A stretch of 17,449 nt of DNA, from positions 1 to 17,449 of the forward strand of contig USPM01000017.1 in NCBI GenBank assembly GCA_900556715.1, written 5' to 3'. Below are positions 1 through 7,403 of this stretch, piece by piece; positions within the stretch are counted from its first letter, which is position 1, and the number at the start of each line of letters is the position of its first letter. Origin of the DNA: an uncultured Megamonas sp. (GTDB taxonomy: Bacteria > Bacillota_C > Negativicutes > Selenomonadales > Selenomonadaceae). The notes beneath the pieces were generated by a model. That model saw only the letters and a list, made by a program, of their open reading frames with translations. It made no database searches and was not told the DNA's origin. The position numbers were made by a program, and so were the translations under genes.

Positions 1-1
1 T

Positions 2-607
2 ATGGATTTAAATAAAAAACGCTGTGGTGCTATAAAACGCACTACAGCAGAAACATCTATTGATATAAAGATAAATCTTGATGGTACAGGAAAATCAAAT
101 ATTAAGACAAAAATCGGCTTTTTTGACCATATGTTGACTTTATTATCAGCACATAGCTTGATAGATATGGATATCATCTGTGATGGTGATATAGAAGTGG
201 ATGGTCATCATAGTGTAGAAGATTGTGGTATTGCTTTAGGGCAAGCTTTTAAAGAAGCAATCGGCGATAAACGTGGTATAAATCGTTATGGAACATTTTA
301 TGTTCCTATGGATGAAGCATTAGCTCTAGTGTCTTTAGATATAAGTGGTAGACCTTATTTAGTGTGTGATATGGGTGAATTAGCTCCGATGATTGGCGGT
401 TTTGATACAGAGCTTGTTGAAGAATTTATGCGAGCTTTTGCTTTTAATGCTGGAATTACATTACATATAAAAGTATTGTATGGAAAAAATTCTCATCATA
501 AAGTAGAAGGTGTATTTAAAGCTTTAGGTCATGCTTTAAGACACGCTGTAGAATTCGATCAAAGAGCATTAGATAAAATTCCTTCAACAAAAGGAGTATT
601 AGAATAA
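2..607 (+). CDS. hisB: Imidazoleglycerol-phosphate dehydratase HisB
   Basis: This enzyme dehydrates imidazole-glycerol phosphate to imidazole-acetol phosphate, a middle step of histidine synthesis in the cytosol. At 201 residues it matches the monofunctional bacterial enzyme; there is no fused phosphatase. Both metal-binding His-rich motifs are present: DGHHSVED at 67-74 and NSHHKVEG at 163-170, with FFDHML at 40-45 and the usual PSTKGVLE C-terminus. The ATG lies one base inside the window, so its ribosome binding site cannot be seen, but the protein start fits the family length. It is the first visible gene of a his operon; hisG and hisD presumably lie upstream. hisH follows after 32 bases. 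Identification by motif is secure. Confidence 0.96.
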   Translation: MDLNKKRCGAIKRTTAETSIDIKINLDGTGKSNIKTKIGFFDHMLTLLSAHSLIDMDIICDGDIEVDGHHSVEDCGIALGQAFKEAIGDKRGINRYGTFYVPMDEALALVSLDISGRPYLVCDMGELAPMIGGFDTELVEEFMRAFAFNAGITLHIKVLYGKNSHHKVEGVFKALGHALRHAVEFDQRALDKIPSTKGVLE

Positions 608-639
608 GATAAAAATTTTTAGTTAAAGGAGTTATTCTA

Positions 640-1260
640 ATGATTGCAATTGTAGATTATGGTGTAGGCAATTTATTTAGCGTAGAGAAAGCATTTTTAA
701 AATTTTCTCCAGATGTAGTGCTTACAAGTGATGCCAAAGTAATAGAAAAAGCTGATAAGATTGTGCTTCCTGGTGTGGGGGCTTTTGGTGATTGTATGAA
801 AAATTTTGAGCAATCAGGATTAAAAGATTCTGTCTTGGAAGCAATCGACAAAGGAAAGCCTGTAATGGGAATTTGTGTAGGTGAGCAAATCATGTTTGAA
901 GGCAGTGAAGAATCACCAGGGGTAAAGGGCTTAGGAATTTTCAAAGGCATAGTAAAAAAAATAAATGCTCCTGGGCTAAAAATTCCGCATATGGGTTGGA
1001 ATTCTATAGTCATTGATGAAGAAAATAATCAAAATGTAAATATTAATTTATTTGCAGGATTGAAAGAAGAACCATATGTTTATTTTGTACATAGCTATCA
1101 GGCTTGTCCAGATGATAAATCCATAATTTTGGCTAAATCTAGTTATGGTGAAGAAGTGGTAGCTGCTGTAGGAAAAAATAATGTATTAGCAACGCAATTT
1201 CACCCTGAAAAATCAGGTGATATTGGTTTAAAAATTATTAAAAATTTTGTAGAAGGGTGA
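640..1260 (+). CDS. hisH: Imidazole glycerol phosphate synthase, glutaminase subunit HisH
   Basis: HisH is a class I glutamine amidotransferase that releases ammonia from glutamine and passes it to HisF. The nucleophile is Cys79 in GICVGEQ and the rest of the triad is His188/Glu190 in QFHPEKSGD. The oxyanion strand PGVGAFG (44-50) and the HisH-typical PHMGWN (116-121) and VYFVHSY (147-153) are present. The length of 206 residues is normal. An aaaggag ribosome binding site at 625-631 precedes the ATG by 8 bases. The residues after the nucleophile read V-G-E rather than the commoner L-G-M, a small departure with no evident damage. The stop codon lies 7 bases before the hisA start, which suggests translational coupling. 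Confidence 0.96.
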   Translation: MIAIVDYGVGNLFSVEKAFLKFSPDVVLTSDAKVIEKADKIVLPGVGAFGDCMKNFEQSGLKDSVLEAIDKGKPVMGICVGEQIMFEGSEESPGVKGLGIFKGIVKKINAPGLKIPHMGWNSIVIDEENNQNVNINLFAGLKEEPYVYFVHSYQACPDDKSIILAKSSYGEEVVAAVGKNNVLATQFHPEKSGDIGLKIIKNFVEG

Positions 1261-1267
1261 ATGAAGA

Positions 1268-1999
1268 TTGATTATTTTTCCAGCGATAGATATTAGAAAT
1301 GGTAAATGTGTACGCCTTGTAAAAGGTGATTTTAATCAGGAAACTGTATTTTCTGAACGTCCAGAAATCATGGCAAAAAAATGGGAAGATGAAGGCGGTC
1401 AGTACCTTCATTTAGTTGATTTAGATGGAGCTTTAAAAGGAAAATCACAGAATTTAGATGTTGTAGAAATGATATTGAAAACAGTGAATATCCCTGTAGA
1501 ACTCGGTGGCGGTATTCGCACTATGGAAAATATAAAGCAAGTTTTAGATATGGGTGTTAGTCGTGTTATTTTAGGTTCTGTAGCTGTAAAAGATCCGCAA
1601 TTAGTAAAAGATGCTTGCAAAAAATATGGCAGTGAACGCATTGTTGTAGGTATTGATGCTAAAGATGGCATTGTAGCTGTTGATGGTTGGGGCGTATCTG
1701 GAAATGTGGAAGCGAAAGAATTGGCTAAAAAAATGGCTGAAGCTGGTGTAAAACATATTATTTATACAGATATTTCTCGTGATGGCACTTTATCTGGTGT
1801 AAATGCAAAAGCGACAGCAGAACTTGCAAGTTATAGCGGGGTAAAAGTAGTAGCTTCTGGCGGAGTATCTTCTATTGAAGATATTAAAATTTTAAAAGGC
1901 TATGAACAAGATGGCATTGAAGGCGTAATCGTAGGTAAAGCTATTTATACAGATAATTTATCTTTACAAGAGGCTATAAAAATAGCTAAGGAGGGATAA
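1268..1999 (+). CDS. hisA: Phosphoribosylformimino-AICAR-phosphate isomerase HisA (TTG start)
   Basis: HisA is the (beta/alpha)8 isomerase that opens the ribosyl ring of ProFAR to PRFAR. Catalytic Asp8 (PAID) and Asp130 (GIDAKDG) are at the canonical positions. The phosphate-binding loops VELGGGIR (77-84) and ASGGVSS are also present, as is DISRDGT (168-174). At 243 residues it has the family length. The start is a TTG: an in-frame TGA sits at 1262-1264, and the protein then begins M-I-I-F-P-A-I-D exactly as the family does, so no other start is possible. The ribosome binding site agaaggg (1251-1257) lies in the end of hisH. An out-of-frame ATG at 1261 opens an 11-codon ORF across the hisA start. 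Confidence 0.95.
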   Translation: MIIFPAIDIRNGKCVRLVKGDFNQETVFSERPEIMAKKWEDEGGQYLHLVDLDGALKGKSQNLDVVEMILKTVNIPVELGGGIRTMENIKQVLDMGVSRVILGSVAVKDPQLVKDACKKYGSERIVVGIDAKDGIVAVDGWGVSGNVEAKELAKKMAEAGVKHIIYTDISRDGTLSGVNAKATAELASYSGVKVVASGGVSSIEDIKILKGYEQDGIEGVIVGKAIYTDNLSLQEAIKIAKEG

Positions 2000-2002
2000 A
2001 TA

Positions 2003-2761
2003 ATGTACACAAAAAGAATAATCCCTTGTCTTGATGTAAAAGCAGGACGAGTTGTTAAAGGAACAAATTTCGTTTCTTTGCGTGATGCAGGCGACCCTAT
2101 AGAACTTGCGTCTGTATATGATAAAGAAATGGCAGATGAGCTTGTTTTTTTAGATATAACAGCTTCTAATGAACAACGTGATACTATTGTAAAAGTAGCA
2201 AATGATTGTGCAAGTCAAGTTTTCATTCCATTTACCATTGGTGGAGGAATTAGAACTGTAGAAGACATGCGCAAAATGCTCAAGGCTGGTGCAGATAAAG
2301 TATCTATGAATACAGCAGCGATAAAAGACCCTTCTATAATCAAAGAAGGCGCAGAAAAATTTGGCAATCAATGTATCGTGCTTGCTGTAGATGCTAAACG
2401 AAATGGCGAAAATTCTTGGGAAGTTTATATAAATGGTGGTAGAACACCAACGGGAATAGATTGTTTAGAATGGGTGAAAAAAGCAGTTTCTTTGGGAGCT
2501 GGTGAAATCTTGCTCACAAGTATGGACGCTGATGGTACAAAAAATGGTTATGACATACCACTTACGCGTGCAGTTTCAGAAGCTGTAAATGTACCAGTAA
2601 TTGCTTCAGGTGGAGCAGGAAAATTAGAACATTTTTACGAAGTATTAACAGAAGGAAAAGCTGATGCAGTACTTGCTGCTTCAGTATTCCATTATGGAGA
2701 ATTTAGTATTCGCCAAGTAAAAGAATACTTAAAATCTCGTGGTGTGGAGGTTAGATTGTAA
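2003..2761 (+). CDS. hisF: Imidazole glycerol phosphate synthase, cyclase subunit HisF
   Basis: HisF uses ammonia channelled from HisH to convert PRFAR to imidazole-glycerol phosphate and AICAR. It is a (beta/alpha)8 barrel of 252 residues, the usual length. Catalytic Asp11 (PCLDVK) and Asp130 (AVDAKR) are in place. The phosphate-binding glycine motifs are TIGGGIR (78-84) and ASGGAGK, and the family segment [15 protein letters not shown] is present. A strong aaggaggg ribosome binding site ends the hisA coding region (1988-1995), and the ATG is 3 bases after the hisA stop. The stop overlaps the hisIE start by one base (TAATG). The adjacency to hisH and hisA fits a co-translated synthase. Confidence 0.97.
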   Translation: MYTKRIIPCLDVKAGRVVKGTNFVSLRDAGDPIELASVYDKEMADELVFLDITASNEQRDTIVKVANDCASQVFIPFTIGGGIRTVEDMRKMLKAGADKVSMNTAAIKDPSIIKEGAEKFGNQCIVLAVDAKRNGENSWEVYINGGRTPTGIDCLEWVKKAVSLGAGEILLTSMDADGTKNGYDIPLTRAVSEAVNVPVIASGGAGKLEHFYEVLTEGKADAVLAASVFHYGEFSIRQVKEYLKSRGVEVRL

Positions 2762-3462
2762 TGATAGATATCGACAAAGTAAAATTTGATGAAAAAGGCT
2801 TGGTGCCAGCTGTAGTGCAAGAAGCTAATGGCAAAGTTTTAATGCTTGCATATATGAACAAAGAATCACTACAAAAAACTATAGAAACAGGATATACATG
2901 GTTTTATAGTCGTTCTCGTCAAGAACTTTGGAATAAAGGGGCAACTTCTGGCAATAAACAATCTGTCAGTGAAATTTATTATGATTGTGATGGTGATACT
3001 TTATTGGTAAAAGTTCATCAAACAGGTATGGCTTGTCATACTGGCACATATACTTGCTTTACTGACCGCAGATTATTCCCAGATAGTAAAGATTTAGTAC
3101 CTATGGCTCAACCACAGGATAATACTTCTATTGCTAAAGTTTTAAATGATTTATATGCAACAATTAAAGACCGTCAAGTAAATCCAGTAGAAGGCTCATA
3201 TACTAATTATTTATTTGAAAAAGGTCAAGATAAAATCCTGAAAAAAGTGGGCGAAGAATGTACTGAAACAATAATTGCTTCTAAAAATATGGATAAAGAA
3301 GAAATTCTTTATGAAATGAGCGATTTATGGTATCATTGTCTTGTTTTATTGGCATATCATAATATTACTCCAGATGATTTATTAGCTGAATTGATGAGCA
3401 GAAGAAATGGTGGAGAATATCATAGATTTGGCAAGAAAGAAATCAAAAAAAATAAATCTTAA
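2761..3462 (+). CDS. hisIE: Bifunctional phosphoribosyl-AMP cyclohydrolase / phosphoribosyl-ATP pyrophosphatase HisIE
   Basis: This fusion catalyses the second and third steps of histidine synthesis. The N-terminal HisI domain (about 1-110) has [14 protein letters not shown], the metal-binding YDCDGD (74-79) and ACHTGTYTC with Cys92 and Cys99. The C-terminal HisE domain (about 124-218) has the helical MazG-like pattern [16 protein letters not shown] (158-173) and [13 protein letters not shown] (185-197). At 233 residues it is a normal fused length with both active sites intact. The start overlaps the hisF stop by one base, so translation is probably coupled. It is the last recognisable his gene, and a nitroreductase follows 12 bases downstream in the same transcription unit. 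Confidence 0.96.
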   Translation: MIDIDKVKFDEKGLVPAVVQEANGKVLMLAYMNKESLQKTIETGYTWFYSRSRQELWNKGATSGNKQSVSEIYYDCDGDTLLVKVHQTGMACHTGTYTCFTDRRLFPDSKDLVPMAQPQDNTSIAKVLNDLYATIKDRQVNPVEGSYTNYLFEKGQDKILKKVGEECTETIIASKNMDKEEILYEMSDLWYHCLVLLAYHNITPDDLLAELMSRRNGGEYHRFGKKEIKKNKS

Positions 3463-3474
3463 AGAGGAGAATTG

Positions 3475-4200
3475 ATGATGGGACAAGCTAGACTTGACTA
3501 TATGAAAGATTCTGCATGGAAGCGTGGTACTGCAAAAAAAATAGATAATTTGCCACCTTTTGAATTACCATATGCAAAAGATGCAGTATTGATTGACCTT
3601 GTAGACCCAGATGTATTACCAGATGCACAGGTGAACTTTTTGGAAATGATAGAAGTTCGTTCTACACTTCGTCAATATGATGATACAAAAGAATTATCTA
3701 ATAAAGAATTATCATATCTTTTATGGTGTACTCAAGGCGTAAAAATGGTAATGCAGACAAAGACTATTAGAAATGTACCTTCTGCTGGCGGTAGAAATGC
3801 ATTGGAAACATTTTTATATATTCGCCGTGTTGAAGGCATAAAACCAGGTTTATATCGCTTTTTACCATTAGAGCATAAATTATTATTAGTATCTGACGCA
3901 GAAGATATTGAAGAAAAAATCTGTAGCCAATTTTCTACAGTAGGTGTAGCAAATAATGCAGCTGTAGTATTTTTATGGACAGCTGTTTATGAAAGAATGG
4001 ATTGCATGTTTGGTGAAAGAGCATATCGCTATATTTATTTAGATGCTGGACATGTTTGCCAAAATCTATATTTAGCTGCTCAAACAATGCATATAAAAGT
4101 GTGTGCATTAGGTGCTTTTGATGATGAAGTTTTAAATCAAAATCTCGGTTTTGATGGAGAAAATCAATTTGTTGTCTATGGTGCTGGTGTAGGTAAATAA
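3475..4200 (+). CDS. SagB/ThcOx-type nitroreductase family protein
   Basis: This is an FMN-dependent nitroreductase-fold protein resembling SagB/ThcOx-type dehydrogenases. Supporting motifs are the FMN-phosphate segment R-S-T-L-R-Q-Y (62-68), PSAGGRNALE (102-111), the helix DAGHVCQN (190-197) and the C-terminal GAFDDEVLN. No signal peptide or membrane segment is seen, so it is probably cytosolic. The substrate cannot be told from sequence, and no peptide substrate or cyclodehydratase gene is nearby. Start choice is ambiguous between TTG 3472, ATG 3475 and ATG 3478; the gaggag at 3464-3469 favours one of the two ATGs (5 or 8 bases). It sits 12 bases after hisIE and before a strong terminator, so it is almost certainly co-transcribed with the his genes. 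Confidence 0.85.
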   Translation: MMGQARLDYMKDSAWKRGTAKKIDNLPPFELPYAKDAVLIDLVDPDVLPDAQVNFLEMIEVRSTLRQYDDTKELSNKELSYLLWCTQGVKMVMQTKTIRNVPSAGGRNALETFLYIRRVEGIKPGLYRFLPLEHKLLLVSDAEDIEEKICSQFSTVGVANNAAVVFLWTAVYERMDCMFGERAYRYIYLDAGHVCQNLYLAAQTMHIKVCALGAFDDEVLNQNLGFDGENQFVVYGAGVGK

Positions 4201-4228
4201 TTTTTAATTGCATAATATAAAAATAAGT

Positions 4229-4266
4229 AAAACCTCAAGAGTTATATAATAATTCTTGAGGTTTTT
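4229..4266 (+). terminator. Rho-independent terminator of the his operon
   Basis: A perfect 12-bp stem pairs 4229-4240 with 4254-4265 and can extend through AT pairs into the loop. It ends in a run of five T (4262-4266). It lies 28 bases after the nitroreductase stop. Confidence 0.9.
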
Positions 4267-4288
4267 GTCATAAAAATATTCTTTTTTA

Positions 4289-4317
4289 TTGCCAAAATAA
4301 TTTTTATAGTATATATT
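4289..4317 (+). promoter_or_regulatory. Candidate sigma-A promoter for the phosphoethanolamine transferase gene
   Basis: TTGCCA (4289-4294) and TATATT (4312-4317) are separated by 17 bases; each differs from consensus at one position. The start point would be near 4324, about 55 bases before the gene. AT-rich sequence makes false hits common. Confidence 0.45.
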
Positions 4318-4378
4318 TATTTTAGTTATTTACAAAAATTTTACATATAAAATAAATAGACTTAAGAAAGGGCGTTTT

Positions 4379-6076
4379 GTGTTGTTAAATAAAGGTTTTA
4401 TAGGAAAACTTACAGGTTATTTACAAAGAATTTTTGATGAACATTTTATGTTTATCATGATTTTATTTATAATTAATAGTTTAACTACAGCGTGGTCACT
4501 TTTTGATGAAGATAAAATTGACGTGGCGATTGGATATATTTTTTCTGTATGGTTAGGTTCATTGATAATAACTTGTCTTATTGATTTATTGCCAAAACGA
4601 TTTTTGCAAAAAATTGTAAAAACGGTATTGGTCATACCAATAGGGCTTATATTTATCGGTGAATTTTTTACAATGTATTGCTATAAGGCTTTGATTGGCA
4701 CAGGTATTATAAATTCTGCACTTGAAACAAATATGCGAGAAGCTACAGAATTTTTCTCTATGTATATAGGTTTTTCAGGAGTGGCTTCTGTCATTGTTTT
4801 AATTGCTTTAATTGTAGGTTTATATAAATATAATCCACTGAAAAAAATCACTTTAAAACAAAAGACAAAATCAGGTATAGTATGTACTTTGATGGTTTTA
4901 AGCGTGTTTTATACTATAAGAATGTTTACTGTATATACAGATTTTATTTGGGACGATGAAGTCTTACCAGTACAAAGGGTATATGCTTCTACTTCTGTCG
5001 CTGTAAGAAATATGCAAGCGTATAGAGAGCTTTCTTCTCAAGTAAATAGCAAGGTAGAACTCACAGAAAATAAGAGTGAAATAAAAAATATTGTATTTAT
5101 TTTAGGTGAGTCTACAAATAGAAACCATATGCATCTTTATGGATATTATTTACCGAATACACCAAATCTTGATGCTTTAAATGAAAAAGGTGAAATCAGT
5201 GTTTTCCGCGATGTAGTAAGTCCTCATTCTACTACAATTGCAGTATTGAGTAAGTTATTTACATTTTGTAATCGTGAATCAGACCAAGAATGGTATCATT
5301 ACAATAATTTAATTGATGTAATGAATGCTGCAGGATATAAGACATATTGGTTATCTAATCAAGAAACTTCAGGTGTTTGGGGCAATGTAGCTCAGATTTA
5401 TGCAGCTCATAGTGATGTGAGTGCATTCACTCGTATTCGCGATTCAAGAGAAGATTATGGTATTGTTGACGGTGAATTATTCCCTCTTATTGATGATGCT
5501 ATAGCAAATAGAAGTGAAGATAAAAATTTCTATGTAGTTCATTTGATGGGTGGACATGGATTATATTACAATCGTTTCCCTTATAGTTTTAGTAAATTTA
5601 GTAAAGATGATATCAATTTGCCAATTACAGATGGTAAAAAAGAAATCGTAGCTCAATATGATAATGCGCTTTATTATAATGATTATATAGTAAGTAGCAT
5701 TATTGATAAATTTCGTGACAGTGAAACTTTAGTTATTTATGTTCCTGATCATGGTGAAGCTGTGTATGATGAAGGCGAAGATATGTCAGGTCATATTGAG
5801 GAAAATCCTACACATCATATGATTGAAATACCAGTTATCATGTGGGCATCAGAAAAATTCAGGGCAAAATATCCGGAAAAATGGGAACAAATAAAAGCTG
5901 CTGCAGATAGACCTTATATGACAGATGATATGATTCATACTGTTATGGATTTAGCAGATATAAAAACGGCTGAATTTGATCCTACAAGAAGTATTGTAAA
6001 TAATAATTTTAATGAAAATAGACCGCGTATTTTTGATGGCATGGACTATGATAAAGAAATAAAAGATAAAAGATAA
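4379..6076 (+). CDS. Membrane phosphoethanolamine transferase-like sulfatase-fold enzyme (EptA/CptA/OpgE family)
   Basis: Family members move phosphoethanolamine from phosphatidylethanolamine onto lipid A, LPS core or periplasmic glucans at the outer face of the inner membrane. The N-terminal part has about five hydrophobic segments (roughly 23-41, 50-70, 80-102, 127-149, 166-186). The alkaline-phosphatase-fold catalytic domain follows (about 235-545). Its nucleophile is Thr246 in ILGESTNR, followed by LYGY; metal ligands include Glu244 and Asp457/His458 in PDHGE, with SGH at 470-472. At 565 residues the length is typical. The start is a GTG preceded by aagaaaggg (4364-4372); TTG 4382 is an alternative. 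It is monocistronic between two terminators. The exact acceptor is not determinable. Its presence implies an outer membrane with LPS. Confidence 0.85.
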   Translation: MLLNKGFIGKLTGYLQRIFDEHFMFIMILFIINSLTTAWSLFDEDKIDVAIGYIFSVWLGSLIITCLIDLLPKRFLQKIVKTVLVIPIGLIFIGEFFTMYCYKALIGTGIINSALETNMREATEFFSMYIGFSGVASVIVLIALIVGLYKYNPLKKITLKQKTKSGIVCTLMVLSVFYTIRMFTVYTDFIWDDEVLPVQRVYASTSVAVRNMQAYRELSSQVNSKVELTENKSEIKNIVFILGESTNRNHMHLYGYYLPNTPNLDALNEKGEISVFRDVVSPHSTTIAVLSKLFTFCNRESDQEWYHYNNLIDVMNAAGYKTYWLSNQETSGVWGNVAQIYAAHSDVSAFTRIRDSREDYGIVDGELFPLIDDAIANRSEDKNFYVVHLMGGHGLYYNRFPYSFSKFSKDDINLPITDGKKEIVAQYDNALYYNDYIVSSIIDKFRDSETLVIYVPDHGEAVYDEGEDMSGHIEENPTHHMIEIPVIMWASEKFRAKYPEKWEQIKAAADRPYMTDDMIHTVMDLADIKTAEFDPTRSIVNNNFNENRPRIFDGMDYDKEIKDKR

Positions 6077-6079
6077 AAT

Positions 6080-6114
6080 AAAATCTCCACTATATTCTAT
6101 GGTGGAGATTTTTT
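6080..6114 (+). terminator. Rho-independent terminator after the transferase gene
   Basis: The stem 6080-6090 with 6102-6112 is perfect over 11 bp, is extended inward by G-T and A-T pairs, and is followed by T to 6114. It starts 4 bases after the stop codon. Confidence 0.88.
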
Positions 6115-6235
6115 AATTGAATTTTATAATTTTTAAATCTGAATTTTACAGGTAATCTTTATAATAAAATTAAACACAAGATGATGTATATGTTTTTGGT
6201 GTCTTAGAATTTATAATGATTGTGAGGAATTAGTT

Positions 6236-6403
6236 ATGATTAAGAAACAAGCTATATCTGTAAATGATTTAATGTCTAAAATTTCAATGATTATTATAAA
6301 GTCTATACAAATTGTAATTAAAAGCATATTTAATGAAAAAAATTATAAAATATCTCCAAATGAAAAAAACCTCCCGAAAGAAAAATCTCTATGCTTAAAA
6401 TAG
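6236..6403 (+). CDS. Possible 55-residue amphipathic small protein (doubtful)
   Basis: An ATG at 6236 preceded by gtgagga (6222-6228, 7-base gap) opens a 55-codon ORF ending with TAG at 6401. It is not a family I recognise. Residues 16-32 are isoleucine-rich and amphipathic and contain two near-identical heptads, IIIKSIQ and IVIKSIF (19-32); the tail is Lys/Glu/Asn-rich. There is no clear promoter. The last codons run into the 5' arm of the 6382-6437 hairpin, which argues for caution. The 363-base gap between the flanking genes (6077-6439) otherwise holds only the two terminators. It could be a membrane-active small protein or chance in AT-rich DNA. Confidence 0.3.
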   Translation: MIKKQAISVNDLMSKISMIIIKSIQIVIKSIFNEKNYKISPNEKNLPKEKSLCLK

Positions 6404-6437
6404 GTTAGTTTGCGACTATCTTAAACATAGAGATTTT
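6382..6437. terminator. Long interrupted hairpin, probable bidirectional terminator
   Basis: A 12-bp perfect stem pairs 6382-6393 with 6426-6437. After a mismatch, 6395-6398 pairs with 6421-6424, and after another, 6400-6403 pairs with 6416-6419. On the - strand it lies 3 bases after the stop of the TtcA-like gene and runs into a T run. On the + strand it is followed by tttattttatttatt-like T-rich DNA. Confidence 0.7.
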
Positions 6438-6439
6438 AT

Positions 6440-7225
6440 TTATTTTCGTTGATTTTTAAAGAATTGATAATAATATGGTTTCATTTCTTTGCGATTTTTG
6501 ATAGGTGGCCATAAATCACCAACGGCTGTTGTACGCATCGCTGCACTTAAATGTTCATATAAAAGAGGATTTTCTTTAGATAATTCTTCAATTAAATTTT
6601 TAGCTTTTTGACGCATGGTATTGCCATTGAATGGACATGGTGGAGCACAAGGTTCTTGACCATGAAGTGAGATGGCATTTCTTATTTCCTCTTCACGGAA
6701 ATAAAGCAGTGGTCTGATTACGGTTACATCAGAACGGCTTAAATAAGTAGATGGCATAAAAGTCTTCAATTGACCAGAATAAAATAAATTCATGAAGAAA
6801 GTTTCCACAGCGTCATCATGATTATGGGCATAAGCTATTTTATTATAGCCATGTTCTTTGGCATAGCCATTGATTGCACCACGGCGGAAGAAAGCACAGG
6901 AATAACAAGCGTTTTTATTATCTTGATTAGCGATGGTTTCAGCGATATTTACTTCATGAATATGGTAAGGTATGTTTAATTTATCGCAGAATTTTTGCAT
7001 AGCTTCGCAAGAAAAATCTTTAGTAAACATAGGATTTATGGTGATTGCTCCTAGTGTGAAATTTTTCTTTAAAGTATTTTTTAATTCTGTTAAAGCGTAT
7101 GCCATAAATAGGCTATCTTTGCCACCAGATAGACCGATTAGGATTTTATCATCATCTTCGATTAATTGGAATTCAACAACTGCACGGATTATGCGACTTA
7201 AATATTCTTTAGGTAAGGGTTGCAT
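6440..7225 (-). CDS. TtcA-like PP-loop ATPase, probable tRNA thiolation enzyme
   Basis: The PP-loop motif SGGKDS (33-38) marks an adenylating N-type ATP pyrophosphatase. The internal CYSC (107-110) followed by FRRG, the HNHDDAVETFFMNLFYSG segment (134-151) and VIRPLLYFREEEI (169-181) match the TtcA branch. That branch makes 2-thiocytidine at tRNA position 32 using a [4Fe-4S] cluster held by Cys pairs. The second pair here is Cys193-A-P-P-Cys197 (CxxxC) rather than the CxxC of E. coli TtcA, so the exact product is uncertain. The length of 261 residues is slightly shorter than E. coli TtcA. Start: ATG at 7225-7223 with an aagaaagga ribosome binding site just upstream. It is divergent from the pyrophosphatase gene and convergent with the transferase gene. 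Confidence 0.82.
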   Translation of the reverse strand: MQPLPKEYLSRIIRAVVEFQLIEDDDKILIGLSGGKDSLFMAYALTELKNTLKKNFTLGAITINPMFTKDFSCEAMQKFCDKLNIPYHIHEVNIAETIANQDNKNACYSCAFFRRGAINGYAKEHGYNKIAYAHNHDDAVETFFMNLFYSGQLKTFMPSTYLSRSDVTVIRPLLYFREEEIRNAISLHGQEPCAPPCPFNGNTMRQKAKNLIEELSKENPLLYEHLSAAMRTTAVGDLWPPIKNRKEMKPYYYQFFKNQRK

Positions 7226-7312
7226 AAAAAAATCCTTTCTTGTAATAAATATTTGATAAATAGTTATTTTGTTTTATTTAAGTAAATAATAGATAAAAGG
7301 TAGGATAAATGA

Positions 7313-7341
7313 ATTATACAAAAGATAATATCTTTTATCAA
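7313..7341 (-). promoter_or_regulatory. Promoter of the TtcA-like gene
   Basis: Read on the - strand: TTGATA (7341-7336), a 17-base spacer, TATAAT (7318-7313). This is a near-consensus sigma-A promoter. It leaves a leader of about 80 bases before the start codon. Confidence 0.7.
7320..7336. repeat. Perfect 17-bp palindrome inside the promoter spacer
   Basis: AAAAGATA-A-TATCTTTT: two perfect 8-bp arms around one base. It fills the spacer between the -10 and -35 of the TtcA-like promoter and touches the -35. The position is what one would expect of a repressor operator; no known regulator can be named. Confidence 0.6.
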
Positions 7342-7348
7342 TCATAGC

Positions 7349-7377
7349 TTTTAAATTTTATGTAATATTGTTATAAT
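7349..7377 (+). promoter_or_regulatory. Extended -10 promoter of the pyrophosphatase gene
   Basis: TGTTATAAT (7369-7377) is an extended -10 with consensus TATAAT. The -35 at 17 bases is weak (TTTTAA, 7349-7354), as is usual with an extended -10. Start point near 7384. Confidence 0.65.
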
Positions 7378-7403
7378 ATAAAACAGAGTTATTAATTTGT
7401 AAT

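Noticed and set aside
657..1013. 118-codon open frame antisense to hisH
   Set aside because: Fully overlaps hisH with intact catalytic residues; no independent signals.
6145..6165. TTTACA and TATAAT before the small ORF as a promoter
   Set aside because: The spacing is only 9 bases, too short for sigma-A recognition.
6972..7256. 94-codon + strand open frame opposite the TtcA-like gene
   Set aside because: Antisense to the PP-loop coding region and across its start; no family resemblance.
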